From Paramecium tetraurelia (lineage: Eukaryota > Ciliophora > Oligohymenophorea > Peniculida > Parameciidae), in NCBI RefSeq assembly GCF_000165425.1, contig NW_001799650.1:62001-126000 (forward strand): 64,000 nucleotides of DNA. The letters run 5' to 3'. The notes under the pieces are model-generated. The model was given only the letters and a program-made list of their open reading frames with translations, had not been told where the DNA came from and did not search any database. Both the position numbers and the translations under genes were made by a program. How positions within the stretch are numbered: the stretch's first letter is position 1; each line of letters begins with the position of its first letter. Below, piece after piece: positions 35,857-48,264 of the stretch.

Positions 35857-37332
35857 TCATTCCATTTCTACGACTATATTTTCGGGTAAAAAGATCTTCA
35901 CTTCTCCATTTCTTAGATAAACCTAAAAAGATCCATTTTGCACTAAAACGCAGTCTCCAGTGAATAACACATTGCATAACTTAGTTCCATCAGCATAAGG
36001 ATGATAAGTTATCTTCCTTATCACATCTCTGTCATATTTGCTAGTAAAGGCAGCAAATAATTGACCTCTAGTGAATGCATAGAAATCATTATCTGCATAT
36101 CTCTGTACTTGTTCCTATGCTCCTGCATTAACTGCTTTTCTTGCTTAATTTATCTTTTTGATAAATTTATAAGTATCCGAATTTCTAAAATTTCATAAAT
36201 CAAGATATTTACTCATTAAAAGAATTCCACATTATTTCTCTATTCTTTGGATCTCCACCTCCAGTGAATAACTACTCAGATCCATAATACATAATTGGAA
36301 CCCCAATGGATGTCAGAGTGAAGGCTGTAAAAGCTTTAAATTAGAGTATTTTAAGTGCTGAAGCCGATACACCATTGACTTCATCACTCAAAAATCTAGC
36401 ATTGTCATGATTGTCATTAAATTATGCCATATAAGGAATATTATTCTTACCATATGTTTGTAATTGATTATAATAAAAACTTTCTATTCTATACATATCA
36501 CCCCAATGTAAAAATACATCTCTAAGAGTAAAGAACAATGGATAATTTAATAAGCCATCCATTGGTCCTATGAATTGTTTCAAGAATCCCATATCTCCAT
36601 CAAAGACTTCGCCTATTGAATAAATCCCTGTTGCTTCTGTAAACTTCTTCCAAAACTCTCCCTTTACCATCATTGCTGTATCTATTCTGATACCATCAAT
36701 ATTGAATTCACTCACTACCCATTTAATCCAATTAATCAATTCATTTGCGACATAAGAATTATCTTAATTCAAATCAGCCAACATAAATAATCTACATCTT
36801 TCGATATTCACTAAATTGTGAGTAGCAAAATCTGTATCTGATATCTCGCATAAGTCATGAAAATGGGATGATGAGTTAAAAGGATAATTACGTGAAAAAT
36901 CTAGATCTTGATTCCCCATATGATTAGCCACTATGTCAATCATAACCCAGATATCCTTCTAATGGCATGCATTTACAAGATCCTTTAGATCCTATGCTGT
37001 TCCGAAATGCTCATTAATTTAATAGATATTTTTAGCAGCATATCCATGATAAGCTCCATCATAATTTTGAACTATAGGGGATATCCAAATAGCATCAAAG
37101 CCCAAATCTTCCAATCAATAATAATGATACTTTTTATGTAATCTAAATTCTTTTCAATTCCTTTGAAGTTTCCTCCACAGTAGTTTCCTAAATTGCAGCT
37201 TGTACTATTTGACTTTGTGGAAGCATATCGATCAGTTAACAATTAATAGATAGTTCTATTTTTCCATTCCTCTTTGGTTCTACAATAATGTAATGATATC
37301 ATCATCATTATACATAGAATCTAATTAAACAT
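35857..37332 (-). CDS. Secreted alpha-amylase (GH13)
   Basis: Model of 474 residues with introns at 36185-36212 and 37108-37130. The start MFNQILCIMMMISLHYC looks like a signal peptide. The four GH13 regions are present: DIVANHMG, GIRIDTAMM (nucleophile Asp near 206), SIGEVFDG (acid/base Glu near 232) and FNDNHDNAR (third Asp near 299). Further family blocks are TDRYAST, LGFDAIWISPIVQNYDGAYHGYA and MYYGSEQLFTGGGDP. The C-terminal beta domain is present (residues about 400-474). The enzyme cleaves alpha-1,4 glucosidic bonds of starch or glycogen, probably in food vacuoles or outside the cell. Length agrees with fungal-type amylases. Confidence 0.93.
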
Positions 37333-37389
37333 TATTTTATATATAATAGTAATTTAACTATGTATAAATTTTAAATCACTGCAAATTCT

Positions 37390-39218
37390 TCATAATATTC
37401 TGGTTTTGAACTCGCCTTTTTTCTTCATCAAATCACACAAATTTCCATTATAATTCTGTTTAAACAATTGTCTATGATTGCTAATATTCATGTTTATATA
37501 AGGGGAGAATTATGGATTCTTTTCAGCCATCTAATTTTAATTATTAAATACCTAATGAGATGTATTCAACTTTGAAGTTTTTTCAAAGTATTTAGATGCT
37601 TCTTCATTTTTATTTGGTTGAGTTTTATTTCTTTATCTTACTTAAGCATAAATACCTTTCTAAATACTTAAGTTCTCCTCATTATTATCAGTTTTTATTG
37701 CTTATTCTAAATCTCTTCTTTACATAGTTGCCTGATGTTTTGAATTTTTTCTAGATTAACTTCTAGATCTAAGATATTCAATTGATAATCTACCTCTGAT
37801 CTTAGATAATTTGTGTTAAAATGTAAGGCCTTTCGCAATGTTTTTCTTAAACAGAATTAGTCTTTTATCTTTAGTTTTCTATTTGAACACTCACTCTTTT
37901 AGACTAAACCGATAAATTAACTTTTTTGAATTTTTAAGAAATCTAAGTCTTTAAATACGGTGAATTATCTAATTTTGGTCTAATGGATTATTTAGTCTTG
38001 TCTATTTTCTCTAAAATAGGTGACCCTTATTGAGATGGTTGAAACTTTGAAATTGTAAATCTTTTTTGATTGATATCAAGCTTGAGATTACCTAGGTTTT
38101 GAATATTTTGAAAAAAGCTTCTTTTCTGAGGTTGATTGCATTTTTTTTATAACAAGTAATATATGGTAGTCAATGTATTATGTTTATTTTTTTACAATTA
38201 GGTTATAATTTAATTTTGTTGATATCCCATTTCTATCATTTTTGCAATGATTCCTTAGTCATTCAAACTTAGATTCTTGGATGGGATCGATGCGTGCGAC
38301 GAAAAAAATGGATGTTATTTAATTTATTCAATATTAATTCTTTTATTTGGATCTTTGACTAGAATATTTGTTAATAGATCTATGGCATTCTTAGATAAAT
38401 ATTCAGGCTTTTCGAAATCGCTAGTCTTTATTAATTCATATAATTATTGCGTATTTTCATGTTCAAAAGGTAGATATCCACATAACATAGCAAATAAAAT
38501 GATGCCACAACTCCAGATATCACTTTTGGTTCCCTCATAAGTTTTACCCACTTATTATTTTAAATGTATACCAAGCATCTCAGGTGCAGCATAGCAAGGA
38601 GATCCGCACGCGGTTTTAAGATATTCGCCTTGAGTTTAGGAGATAAAGCTTAAGCCAAAATCGGCAATCTTTAATTATCTATTCTCATCTAGCAAAAGGT
38701 TTTCTGGTTTCAAATCTCTATGAGTTATGTTTTAAGAATGCAAATATTCAGTTGCAAAGATCAACTACTAAAAGTAGCGTACTGCTATATTTTCTGGTAG
38801 GCTAATTTCATTTAGGATTCAGATTACTATTTCTTCTTAATTATGTATTCATACAATTCTCCACCCTTCACATATTCCATCACCAGGTACACACATGACT
38901 CTGATTCTAAGATCTCGTTTTTATTTTGATAAAATTACCTCATACAATTTGATTACGTTTGGATGATTAACTTTTTTAAGAATTGAGATTTCCCTTTAAA
39001 CTCTGACTAAATCACTATGTTTTTCGATCATTCTCTTCTCAAGGATTTTGATTGCGACCTTAGGATATTTAGTTTCAATATTACATATTCATCTGCAATA
39101 GTGTGATACCCCAATTAGACCTTGCCAAAAGTTCCTTGGCCCAACGTGCGCTCTTGCTAAAGAGAATATATTTACATAAAACGTAGTTCTACACTTATTT
39201 TTAGTCTTCATCTTTCAT
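37390..39218 (-). CDS. SNF1/AMPK-related protein kinase with UBA domain
   Basis: Model of 559 residues with introns at 37769-37793, 38551-38571, 38802-38827, 38914-38938, 39059-39084 and 39157-39182. The last has an atypical GTTT donor but restores frame and length. The kinase has [26 protein letters not shown] near 130, ADFGLS near 152, and an activation loop with Thr in [15 protein letters not shown]. After the kinase, residues about 276-320 match the UBA/autoinhibitory domain ([26 protein letters not shown]). The remaining 230 residues are Lys/Gln/Ser-rich. AMPK-related kinases control energy and polarity responses. No beta-subunit-binding C-lobe is recognised, so MARK- or SIK-type members are also possible. 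Confidence 0.9.
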
Positions 39219-39255
39219 AGTGAATTAAATAATAATTAATTTAACAGTATCAATT

Positions 39256-39438
39256 ATGAAGAAGCAAAGTTAGAAAGAGGAAAAACGAGTTGAACCCAAA
39301 GTAGGATTGCTTGGGACATATGATAATTTAACCAGAGAGTAATTAATTGAAAAACTATTGGTCACTGAAGAGATATTAAAGAAGTTATATAAGGAAAATA
39401 AAGAACTCAAAGAAATGATCAATAAACAACAAAATTGA
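39256..39438 (+). CDS. Small coiled-coil protein (60 residues)
   Basis: Intronless frame starting MKKQSQKEEKR and ending NKQQN before TGA. The second half is a clear amphipathic coiled coil (LTREQLIEKLLVTEEILKK, LYKENKELKEMI). No family is recognised. Its ATG is 37 nt from the divergent kinase start, so the two probably share a promoter. Confidence 0.6.
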
Positions 39439-39679
39439 TTAATTTTACTTATAGATTTAGATTTCATTAAAAAACTCATAAACATCGTTCTGCATTCTAT
39501 AAAGTTGTTCTTGTGTTTCCATTTATTATATTGTCCAAAATGGTTGAACTCAAAACACTATATGGTTATCAAAATAAATAGAATTTTAAATACATAATAA
39601 ATATTAACATTTGATCAATGCACTTAAAGAATGAAAATGAAATGAATTATTTTATAATTAAAATTACCGCCAATAATTT

Positions 39680-42600
39680 ATGGATAGAGATTTTGATTCG
39701 GAATCGAATTTTGAAGAGCGACTTATTGAAGACGAGGAACGTAATGATCAGAGATATTACACGACCTAATTGCTACTTTCAATTCAAGGGTTGGGTACCT
39801 TCACCAAAGTTGATAATATGAATGTGTATGCCAAAGGAGAAAAAGCTGAAGGGGCACTAAAACACCTGTGTCAACAATGCAAAAAGGATATACCTGATAA
39901 ACCTATAGCAAGAATTTATTTGGCAAAATACAGAGTGTTTCAACTCAACTTGATCAATCTATTGACATGTTATCCCCAAGATAAGGTGCTTTCCTATTAT
40001 GTTGTTATCCTGATGGAATAATTGACGAATGTAGATAGGTCGGGCATTAAATTGCAAACTCCAAACGCCCCTCAAATGTTAGACACTCTTTAGGAATATA
40101 AACTATATTTTTTAAAACCAATCGTATTACAAACTTTGGTCAATCACTTTGCCGAATGTATTTAAGTCGACTAAGAATGTAGAACGAAAGTGCACAATGA
40201 TATGATAGAGTTGATTGTTTTGCTATTCAAGAATCTCCTCTCGATTCCTGATATCGAGGAGACCAAAATCGGACTGGAAAGTGGTAAGGAAGTCAAAAGG
40301 AATCTTCAAAGAAACTTCATCTATTGTATGATTAAGGAATCTGTGCTCTCTGCATTTATCTACATATCTCAGGATTTCAAGTCCTCATTCATGCAAAGGA
40401 TAGCCCTTCCACTCATGGAAATCTTCTATTATGCCTTAACACCCTTTGATCCAGAGTGGTTATTAAGAGATTCTGAGCAGGAGAAAGAACTCATTTTGAA
40501 ATAAGCCTAGCAGTATCGATTGCAGAAACAATAGCATTTGAGTACTATTCCAACAAGACATTCAAGATTTCCTGGGCTATTTGTTACTAAAAGAGTTCTC
40601 TCACAATCTGGATAGATCAGTAGTCAACCCTTCCATCAGCATCAAGTAAATAAATTAGCAAATCAACGATAAAAGCCTTAGGTTAGAGCACTCATATCGA
40701 AGCAGAAAACCATTTTTGTAAAGCCCTTAACTATTGATCTCTATGATCCAGAAAAGGAGAAAAACTTTAAGGAAGAATTGAGACATTCCACTATTGATTT
40801 CTTGATTCATTGTTTTAGCAAATTGATTGATCAAGCTTATATTGAAATGAACAAAGAGATCGTCGATTCTGATGACAAAGTCCATTATTTTGTTTTGATT
40901 TCGCATTTCTTAAAATTTATTAGATTTCATTGTAAATAAAATAAAGAAGACAATCAAGGACAATTGTCATCAGAATTCGTCTCTGTTTAAGCAGCTCTTC
41001 AAATTACTTAATTTAATTTCATTTATAGCAATTTGATTAATGAAAGCACCTAACTTAAAAAGAAGAATTTCAACTATAGAAATTTCTTCGCAGTTATAAA
41101 TGTCTTGTTTGAATTTCTAATGATCGTTAGAGAATTGTCACTTTCAGTTGAATAAACAGATCGAAGAAATAGTTAAATCCTTTTATAAACCATCGTTACT
41201 CAAGACATAGCCAAGGCCATATCAATTGGGTATGGGTATTGTCAATTCGGATTGTTTAATGATTAGATGTTGTCGACCTTAGTTAAGTTGACAGCCCTAT
41301 ATTATGATCTATTGGAATTGCATACCTAAGGAAAGGCATGGTCGATAAGAACAAATAAATTACTGAAGAAGAAAATAAAAAAACAATAAAATAAGGCGAA
41401 TAGAGGAAGAAAGAGAAAGTAGGATCAACCAAACGAGGAGGATAATGATTTTATTGAAAAAGGTCCAGATGAGGAACATTCAATGAGAGAAGAAGAAGAG
41501 GATGAGGAAAATGAAGAAGATGATGACGAGAATGAAACTGAAGATGATCAGCCCATTTATAAAGAAAGAAGATGTAATTTTGTATCTGAATTTGCAATCA
41601 TTGTTGACTACAAAGTGTTGGAAAAGTATTTCTATTTAATCAAAGAAGAGTAAGTTAATAATCATTATTTTTATTAGCAAATTGTTAAGAAACTCATCAG
41701 AACTTAACATAGCAATTTATAAGTATTTCAAAAGAATTGTTGATACTCTAAAAGCAGATTGGATCTTCTTTCAATTAGATTTTCTTTATGTCATCAATTC
41801 AATTATCTAAAATAAATAGTTAACAGTAAATATGTGATAATATTTGTTAGTATAAAAGTGAGTTCTTGAACTTGATCTAACTATTTAGAAGAATCGGAAT
41901 CAGTTTTGTTTAATTATTCAAAGTTAATCGATTAATGAGTGTTGAAATTCTATTCAGATTTCCCAATGCTGCAACAAAAGATTCTATTCTCAAAAACTAT
42001 CAGGATTCAGTTGCAGAAGGGGGCGCTGACTTAGAAAATTATCAATAAGAAGGTCCTAAAAAGAAAGTCATTTGGACATAGAAGGAAGATAAGATTTTAA
42101 TTGAAAATTATGAAAAGTACAAGGATTGTGAATAGCCTGAAGAATAATTGAGTCTTTTACTCAGTTAGAATGGTTTCACTATAAAATCTCCTGCTGAAAT
42201 AAGAAAGAGAATTCGAAAATTTAGATTGGAAGAGGGAAATGAAAAAGCCATAGCATTGTATCAATAATAATATGAGATGATTTCCATGAAGAAGGTTGAA
42301 ATCATGGCCAAGAGTGTTAAGAGTCTCTTATAGGAAGTTGGAGAAGAAAGCTTAAATTAGTTTTTCAATCACTTGTTTTCAACATTAGAGAACTATGTTG
42401 ATTACAGAGGATAAGAGTAATAATATTGTGTTATGCTTAAGATCCATTGAAATGCCAATCCCACCATTAGATAAATTACAATTTGAGTTTTTTGAAAAAG
42501 GATCTGTTCAGGCGATCTTCTTGGGTTTGGATCTGAAACCTCCATCTTAAGGGGAAATCTATTGGAGATTATAAACACACACTTTTCGTCCAGAAATCAA

Positions 42601-42967
42601 TGAAATGAGAAGCATGCTTACTAAATATCTTGAAAAGGCTAAGAAGATTGATGATGATTAAATTATTGAAGAGTTTCAACCGCTATAAATTAATTCATAG
42701 AAGAAATAATTGGATTCAAAAAAGAAGGTTATTGAAAATATATCTGCTTACGCTGAAGATGAATTAGATGATGAGAATGAGCAGTAAGGATCAGATAAGA
42801 AGGTTGTAGAGAAGAAAATGAAATTAGATAAAAAATCAAAAGATTTGGATTCAGAAGAGGAAAGATAAATATATGAAAAATATATGGAACAGTAAGCGCA
42901 GAATGAATAGATATAAAGAGATGTAGAAAATAAAAGTAAAGATAATTACGATGATATTTTTGATTGA
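39680..42967 (+). CDS. Timeless/Tof1/Swi1 homologue (replication fork protection)
   Basis: Model of 1,069 residues with introns at 41650-41677, 41826-41850 and 42417-42441. The N-terminal domain is helical with the family pattern (QLLLSIQGLGTFTKVDNM, IARIYLAKYRVFQLNLINLLTCYP, LVNHFAECIQ, IELIVLLFKNLLSIPD). A basic linker and a very acidic stretch near 590-630 (EEEEDEENEEDDDENE) follow. The C-terminal half has an IWTQKEDKILIENYEKYK segment and PAEIRKRIRKFRLEEG, as in Timeless. Timeless with Tipin/Csm3 travels with the replisome, couples helicase to polymerase and activates the S-phase checkpoint. Confidence 0.88.
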
Positions 42968-43097
42968 CTTTTGTATATTTTCTTTTTTATTACGTATAAC
43001 ATTTATAGTAATAAATACTATCATTTTATAATATATTCATATAGTATTGAGCATAACTAAATACTTTGAGTTACATATTCATAATCTAGAGAAGAAG

Positions 43098-43941
43098 ATG
43101 TAACAGAAGGTAAATATTTATAATAACCACAAAAGATATCACAAATTAGATCTAAATAAGGGAAGTATCCAAAAAGTAGGATTATTTGTTTTGGATAAAG
43201 ATAATGAAAGGTTCTTAAAAATCGGATGTATACTCATAATGGATAAGTTTGGTAAGAAGACTATGAAGATTAAGTAATTTCAGATGGTAAATTGACTCAA
43301 GGATTTGTTAAAAATATCAATTTTTAAGATTTGATTGAAAAAATTAAGATAAAAGAGAGTGCCAAATGGAATCAAGTATTTTTATATGGTTTTAAAACTA
43401 AAGATATCGTAGTATAATTATTATTTGAATTAAAAGTTATATGATCTATCTTTTGCTTTAAGCCCTATTAAAAGTTTATACTGGCTCCTAATTTTCATCT
43501 AAAATTATGTAAAATACATGTACCTCAATAATAACAATAAATATTTCATATATGAAGAGATTCAATTAAAAGTATTATTGAGTTGTTGCAAGGAAATAAC
43601 ATTTAACGAATTAAAATCTAACGCTGAGACAATATTTAAGCCCAAACTTATAAGTATTTAGATATGATAAATTAGGAATTAAGAACTTCCTTTGCAGAAT
43701 AGGGTAGAAAGCAAAAGAGAGGGAAATAGATAGATAAAATTCAAAGGTTACTAATAAGTAAGATGAAATAGTTTAAGTAAAAGAAGTGATACTTATTAAC
43801 GTAGTAAAAATTAAAAAAAACAACAATGAAGAATATTGAAAATATTTCAAATTAGAATAGTGATGATCGATAATGCATAAGTGGAGGCTCAATATTGAAA
43901 GAAATTAAGATTTACTTTACTATTTTGTGTTATGTTCATGA
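43098..43941 (+). CDS. Unknown intron-rich protein, 3' end uncertain
   Basis: Proposed model of 239 residues with introns at 43228-43247 (20 nt), 43412-43436, 43654-43675, 43777-43804 and 43881-43909. The first three are good. Translation starts MQQKVNIYNNHKRYHKLD and includes IGFWQEDYEDQVISDGKLTQGF, IVLYDLSFALSPIKSLYWLLIF and FNELKSNAETIFKPKLIRI. No family is recognised. Without the last intron the frame runs on to 44167, overlapping the C-terminal coding exon of the convergent TMBIM gene, which is unlikely. Stopping before the fourth intron (43839) is the other option. Confidence 0.45.
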
Positions 43942-44084
43942 AGGTGTAATCATCTATAATAAATTTCTAACAGTTAGAAATTAAATAAGGAGAAGAAAGT
44001 GGAAAACGAAAAGAAGAGAGATTAGACATAGTACAGAGGATGAATTAATGATATTTATATGTTATATTATTAAAACAAATAACT

Positions 44085-45061
44085 TCATCTAAGACATGCA
44101 ATTAATACCATTAAGATATGTGCAAATAGATACACAATATCAATATAAATTATCATTGATCCTATGATATAATCATCAATGGACAATTTGTGAGTCTAAT
44201 ACATATATTTTATAAATATATTACACTTCCCCCCAAAATTAATTATGTATCATAGATTAAATAAGCTCCAAACAGAAGGCAACAAAGTAATGAGTAGAGA
44301 AGATTAATGACATTTTGATAGTAAACACCAGCCATAATTCCAAAGAGTAACAAAGATGTAACACACATAAACAATAGAGCTCCTTTAGTAGTAAAATCTG
44401 ACTTGGTTTTGCAAGCGTATATCGTTAGTCCTATCACGGCAGCCAATGATAGACTAGCAGCCATCAATACAATGAATCCTAGATAGGATACTGAGAATTA
44501 CCTCCATTATCACTATACCTATCAAAAACATAACTGCACAGATTTGATATTAGATAACCTTCACAGAGTGTAAAAATAAACAGTAAGATGTAATTGTAGG
44601 GAACTCTCCAAGCAAATTTGGGAACGCAAAAGAGTAGCAATTCTATAAATATTGATATTCCTAAGGCCAGATAAGCAAAACCACTATGGTCTAGTTAGAA
44701 CCTCCTATAATCAAGTGACAAGTAAGAGATTAAACACATGATCATGGTTAGAAACAATTAAATAATCATAATTGAATAGACCTTCTAATTTAAAATACAA
44801 TACTTTTTTTATGAATCCAGTTCTCTCATTTCCAATAAGTTATTTGTAGGTTTCGTTCTTAGCATACCATCTAGAATCATTTTGAGAACTAGTATCATCC
44901 TCAATAGCCACTTAAACATGTTAAGGATACTGAACACTCCCTCTTGGTTCGCTAATTTTTGTAGCCATGTATTTCAAGTCTCGATGATCTTTTTATGGTT
45001 CTGCATGATGCTTCCCATAATCAATGGGGCTAATCTGGTCATCTTGTTAATTTTCAATCAT
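44085..45061 (-). CDS. TMBIM/Lifeguard (Bax inhibitor-1 family) membrane protein
   Basis: Model of 300 residues with introns at 44196-44224, 44479-44501 and 44782-44803. A hydrophilic N-terminus of about 90 residues precedes seven hydrophobic spans. Family motifs are GFIKKVYSIMIIQLFLT, LCEGYLIS, VLMAASLSLAAVIGLTIYA, FGAYLIYDTQLILGG and KLSIDDYIIGSMIIYIDIVYLF, with the conserved Asp residues of the pH-sensing pore. TMBIM proteins sit in ER, Golgi or plasma membrane, leak or gate calcium and inhibit cell death. Layout matches the Lifeguard (LFG4/GRINA) branch. Confidence 0.93.
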
Positions 45062-46025
45062 TGATTAATAAAATATTTAATATCAAAACTGAAAAACACC
45101 TGTATCACTATTCAATTACTTGAGCAAGTATAAATTCAATCCATTAAGCTGATTCTTGGGATCTCATTCTATAAATAGAGTAAGAGTACTGAAAATTTGG
45201 GTTTCTTGAATGTTTTACTGTATTCAATTTAAGTCATCAATTTTTCAATGCAATTTTAAATAAAATATATCCCTAACTTTTGCAATAGTGTAATTTAAAA
45301 TTTACTATATTATCTATTGCTCTTTCATAATTTATGATATTTGAAGTATGTAAATTTAATACATTATTACCAATATTATAGGAGTAAAACAAATACTAAT
45401 TGAGATAATAAACATTTCATTAAAATAAATCAAATTGAAAACTTCTTTTTAATTTATTCTTTTTAGTTTAAACTAAGACAGTGAAGATTTAGAAGGAGAA
45501 ACTACTTTGTTTCTATTATTGAAACTATCGTATTTATTAGGATATATTATATTAATCTTAAACAGTATATATAAATGCTAATCAATAGCAGAATAGTTGA
45601 TAATCTTCAAATGTCTTCCATTAGGCTTGAAGAAATCAATAATATATAAGGAATGATCGTTTTAAGTAGTATTCTTCTTATGTATCACTCAATATAATTC
45701 ATCTCTTAATTTATTTACCTTATATTTGAATGAAAACATAACCATTCTTAATCAATATCGTAACATTGAAAGATATTCAAATTAAAAATATTATTAGATA
45801 GGATAAAATTGTTTAGTGTTTAGTATAAGAATATAGTAAGGCATATAATAATTTCAATTATCATATATATATATTTTGGATATCGTGAATTCTATTATAG
45901 AAATCTGAATATTTATGAGGCACATAAGGGTAAAAACAATTAGAGAGTGTGGGGAATTATGCTTAATATTATACTTCTTTTTAATTATTTGTGTAAAGCC
46001 CGTTTTTATTAATATTAATAAAATA
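45062..46025. other. AT-rich divergent intergenic region
   Basis: About 960 nt. A minus-strand open stretch around 45430-45700 reads protein-like (YIIDFFKPNGRHLKI) but is preceded by a TGA and has no start or domain; it may be a gene remnant. A plus-strand in-frame extension from 45917 precedes the TMP start, but the signal peptide indicates the ATG at 46026. Confidence 0.4.
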
Positions 46026-47186
46026 ATGAAAGCTATCCTCATATTGGGATTGTTAGTTTTTGGAATTACTGCAGTTGAATTAGAAGCAGGAGTGCCAATC
46101 TTACTAAAAGAGATCAAAGCAATCAAGACTGATCATACTGATTTCACATTTTTATTAGATTTAGAACTCAGCCAAGGAGGCAAGGTTTCTGAAGTAGTTG
46201 CTTTGGTTGGTGATTTGTTAGAGTAAATGAAGAGAGATCAATTAAATGATGATCTTGAATATGCTCATGTAAATAATTGAAGATGTATATTTGTTTAGAG
46301 AACAACTACCCTTGGATTGGATATCGAATGGCTTGTTATAGTTTTAAGAAACCTCACAAAGGAGAGACAGGATAAAAATAATTAATTAAGTGAAGTCAAT
46401 CAAGTTCTAGTTGGATTATAATAGTAATTGGATGCACTTACAGAATAATTGAATATATTGAATGGAAAGGAAGAGCAACTCAGATAAACAAGAGCTGAAG
46501 AAGCCGCCTCATATTAGACTAGATAGGAGAACAATGGCAAAGTGTTGGCAGCTTTAAATGAAATAATTCCAAAATTATAAGTTGCAGTGTTTGATCAAGA
46601 AGGAAAATCGTTATTATAAACAGAATAATTCGAAATTGTCGAAAAGATCAAGAGAGAATTGGGTCACAATCACCCAATTGCAATCATGGTTTCATTGACA
46701 ACAAAATTCGATGTTTCAACAGTCAAAAGAATCATAGACAAATTGGAACATATCAGAAATGCAGTAATTTCCTTGATGTAATAGGAAGACGAACAAGAGA
46801 CTTAAAGTTAGGTATGATATTGATTTAAGCAATTTAAGATCACATTCTAAACCTAAATTCAGGAGGTTGCTGAATTAAGAGAGAAATTCTCCAAAGACTT
46901 TGAAGTCACCTCACAACTAATCAAGAAGAGAACCAACGATAAAGTAAATGATGAATTGATAAATAGGTTCTTTTAGAGAAAAGATTGACTATAATTAATA
47001 GAGATTTGAGTTTGACTGAACAATTACTTATTTAGACCAGAGAGTACAAAGAATAATACGATGCTGCCTATGCTGTCAGAAAAGGAAAAAGGTATCGAGT
47101 TAATCTTAATGCTTAGAATTTCTGAAATCAAAACAGTGTAATAGGCTTACGATTTGGTGGAGAATCATGCTAGGAAACACAAGTGA
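46026..47186 (+). CDS. Trichocyst matrix protein (second copy in window)
   Basis: Model of 351 residues with introns at 46269-46298, 46812-46838, 46944-46966 and 47092-47116. The signal peptide is MKAILILGLLVFGITA. The body is helical and Gln/Glu/Leu-rich in TMP style (VLVGLQQQLDALTEQLNIL, REIS-type ends, EYKEQYDAAYAVRKGKRISE). It differs strongly in sequence from the TMP at 3085, so they are not recent duplicates. These proteins are cleaved and packed into the crystalline trichocyst core and expand on exocytosis. The chosen start is the ATG giving the signal peptide; an upstream in-frame ATG (45917) is less likely. Confidence 0.85.
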
Positions 47187-47266
47187 TGATTTATAATAAG
47201 ATATATTTTACAATATGTTGATTATGAATAGTCTTGTAAATTATAGATATTTATAAATTTTAATTG

Positions 47267-48155
47267 ATGTGCTTGCCCCTAAAGTTTATTCAATTGTTTA
47301 TCAGAATAAATTGCTTTTGCTTTATTATTTTGGGGATTGTGCTAATCTCCTAAGTATTCGTGACATTGAGTCAAGGCGTAAGTAGTGATGGCGAAGTATT
47401 CAATTAAGGATTATATTCTTAGGGAATTGTATTTACATTTTCAGTAGGACTAGCTGTTGTTATTGTGGGAGCATCTGGGTTGTTGAGTTCGTATTGTCCA
47501 AACTTCTGTATAATTTTCATTTATTCTTGCTTTATCATTTTCATTGGAGTTTTGACAGCCTATATCACAATTTCATTAACCATTTTAAAAAATTAGTTGT
47601 TGAATAATAAATTTGATTGTAAGACATCTCAATTACCTGCTGCTGAGAAAACAAAGGAGTAAATTTTATGGGCGGAAACTCAATTTTGTAAATATGACTG
47701 CATTTGTTATATCGAGAAAATCCAAGACTGGAATTCTGACTACCTGGAGAATAATCGCATACATTATACAACCAATAGACAAATCAGTGATATAACACAA
47801 TATTAAAAATGCAAAAAGTGGATTAAAATTGATGGAGCTTCATATTCTTACATTGCATATCTGGAGGAAAAATATAGTTGTTCTGGATGGTGCAAATCTC
47901 ATCCAGTCTACCTTTTTTCAAACATCAATAATGGGATCCCGTATTTATATTTTTAATATAAGAAAAGATGCTTGTTATCCATACTTTGAATAAGAATACG
48001 AGTATTATGTGAACAAGTCTTACATCGATTATTTAATAGTGGATTTTCTCTATCTATTTAATTTATGCTTTGCCATATGCTAATGCTATTAGACTAGTAG
48101 AAATAAAAAGTCTAGAATCTATCCTCAGATTCTTTATGAGCTTGCCCCATAATGA
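47267..48155 (+). CDS. Tetraspanin-like four-span membrane protein
   Basis: Model of 288 residues with one 22-nt intron at 47941-47962. Three hydrophobic spans occur in the first 110 residues (FCFIILGIVLISQVFV, IVFTFSVGLAVVIVGASGLLSS, IIFIYSCFIIFIGVLTAYI). A large Cys-rich loop follows (about 115-235, with CKYDCICYI and CSGWCKSHP, resembling tetraspanin EC2 paired Cys), then a last span (LIVDFLYLFNLCFAIC). The short tail is NKKSRIYPQILYELAPQ. Tetraspanins organise membrane microdomains. The canonical CCG is replaced by other Cys pairs, so the family call is by topology and loop pattern. Confidence 0.78.
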
Positions 48156-48264
48156 ATATTGTAAACTGTACTTTCTATATAAAAATAAGAATAAAGAATT
48201 ATTTATTGAATTAGGTTAATATCTTTTTGAATAATATTATTTATTTATACAAATTTTCACATAA

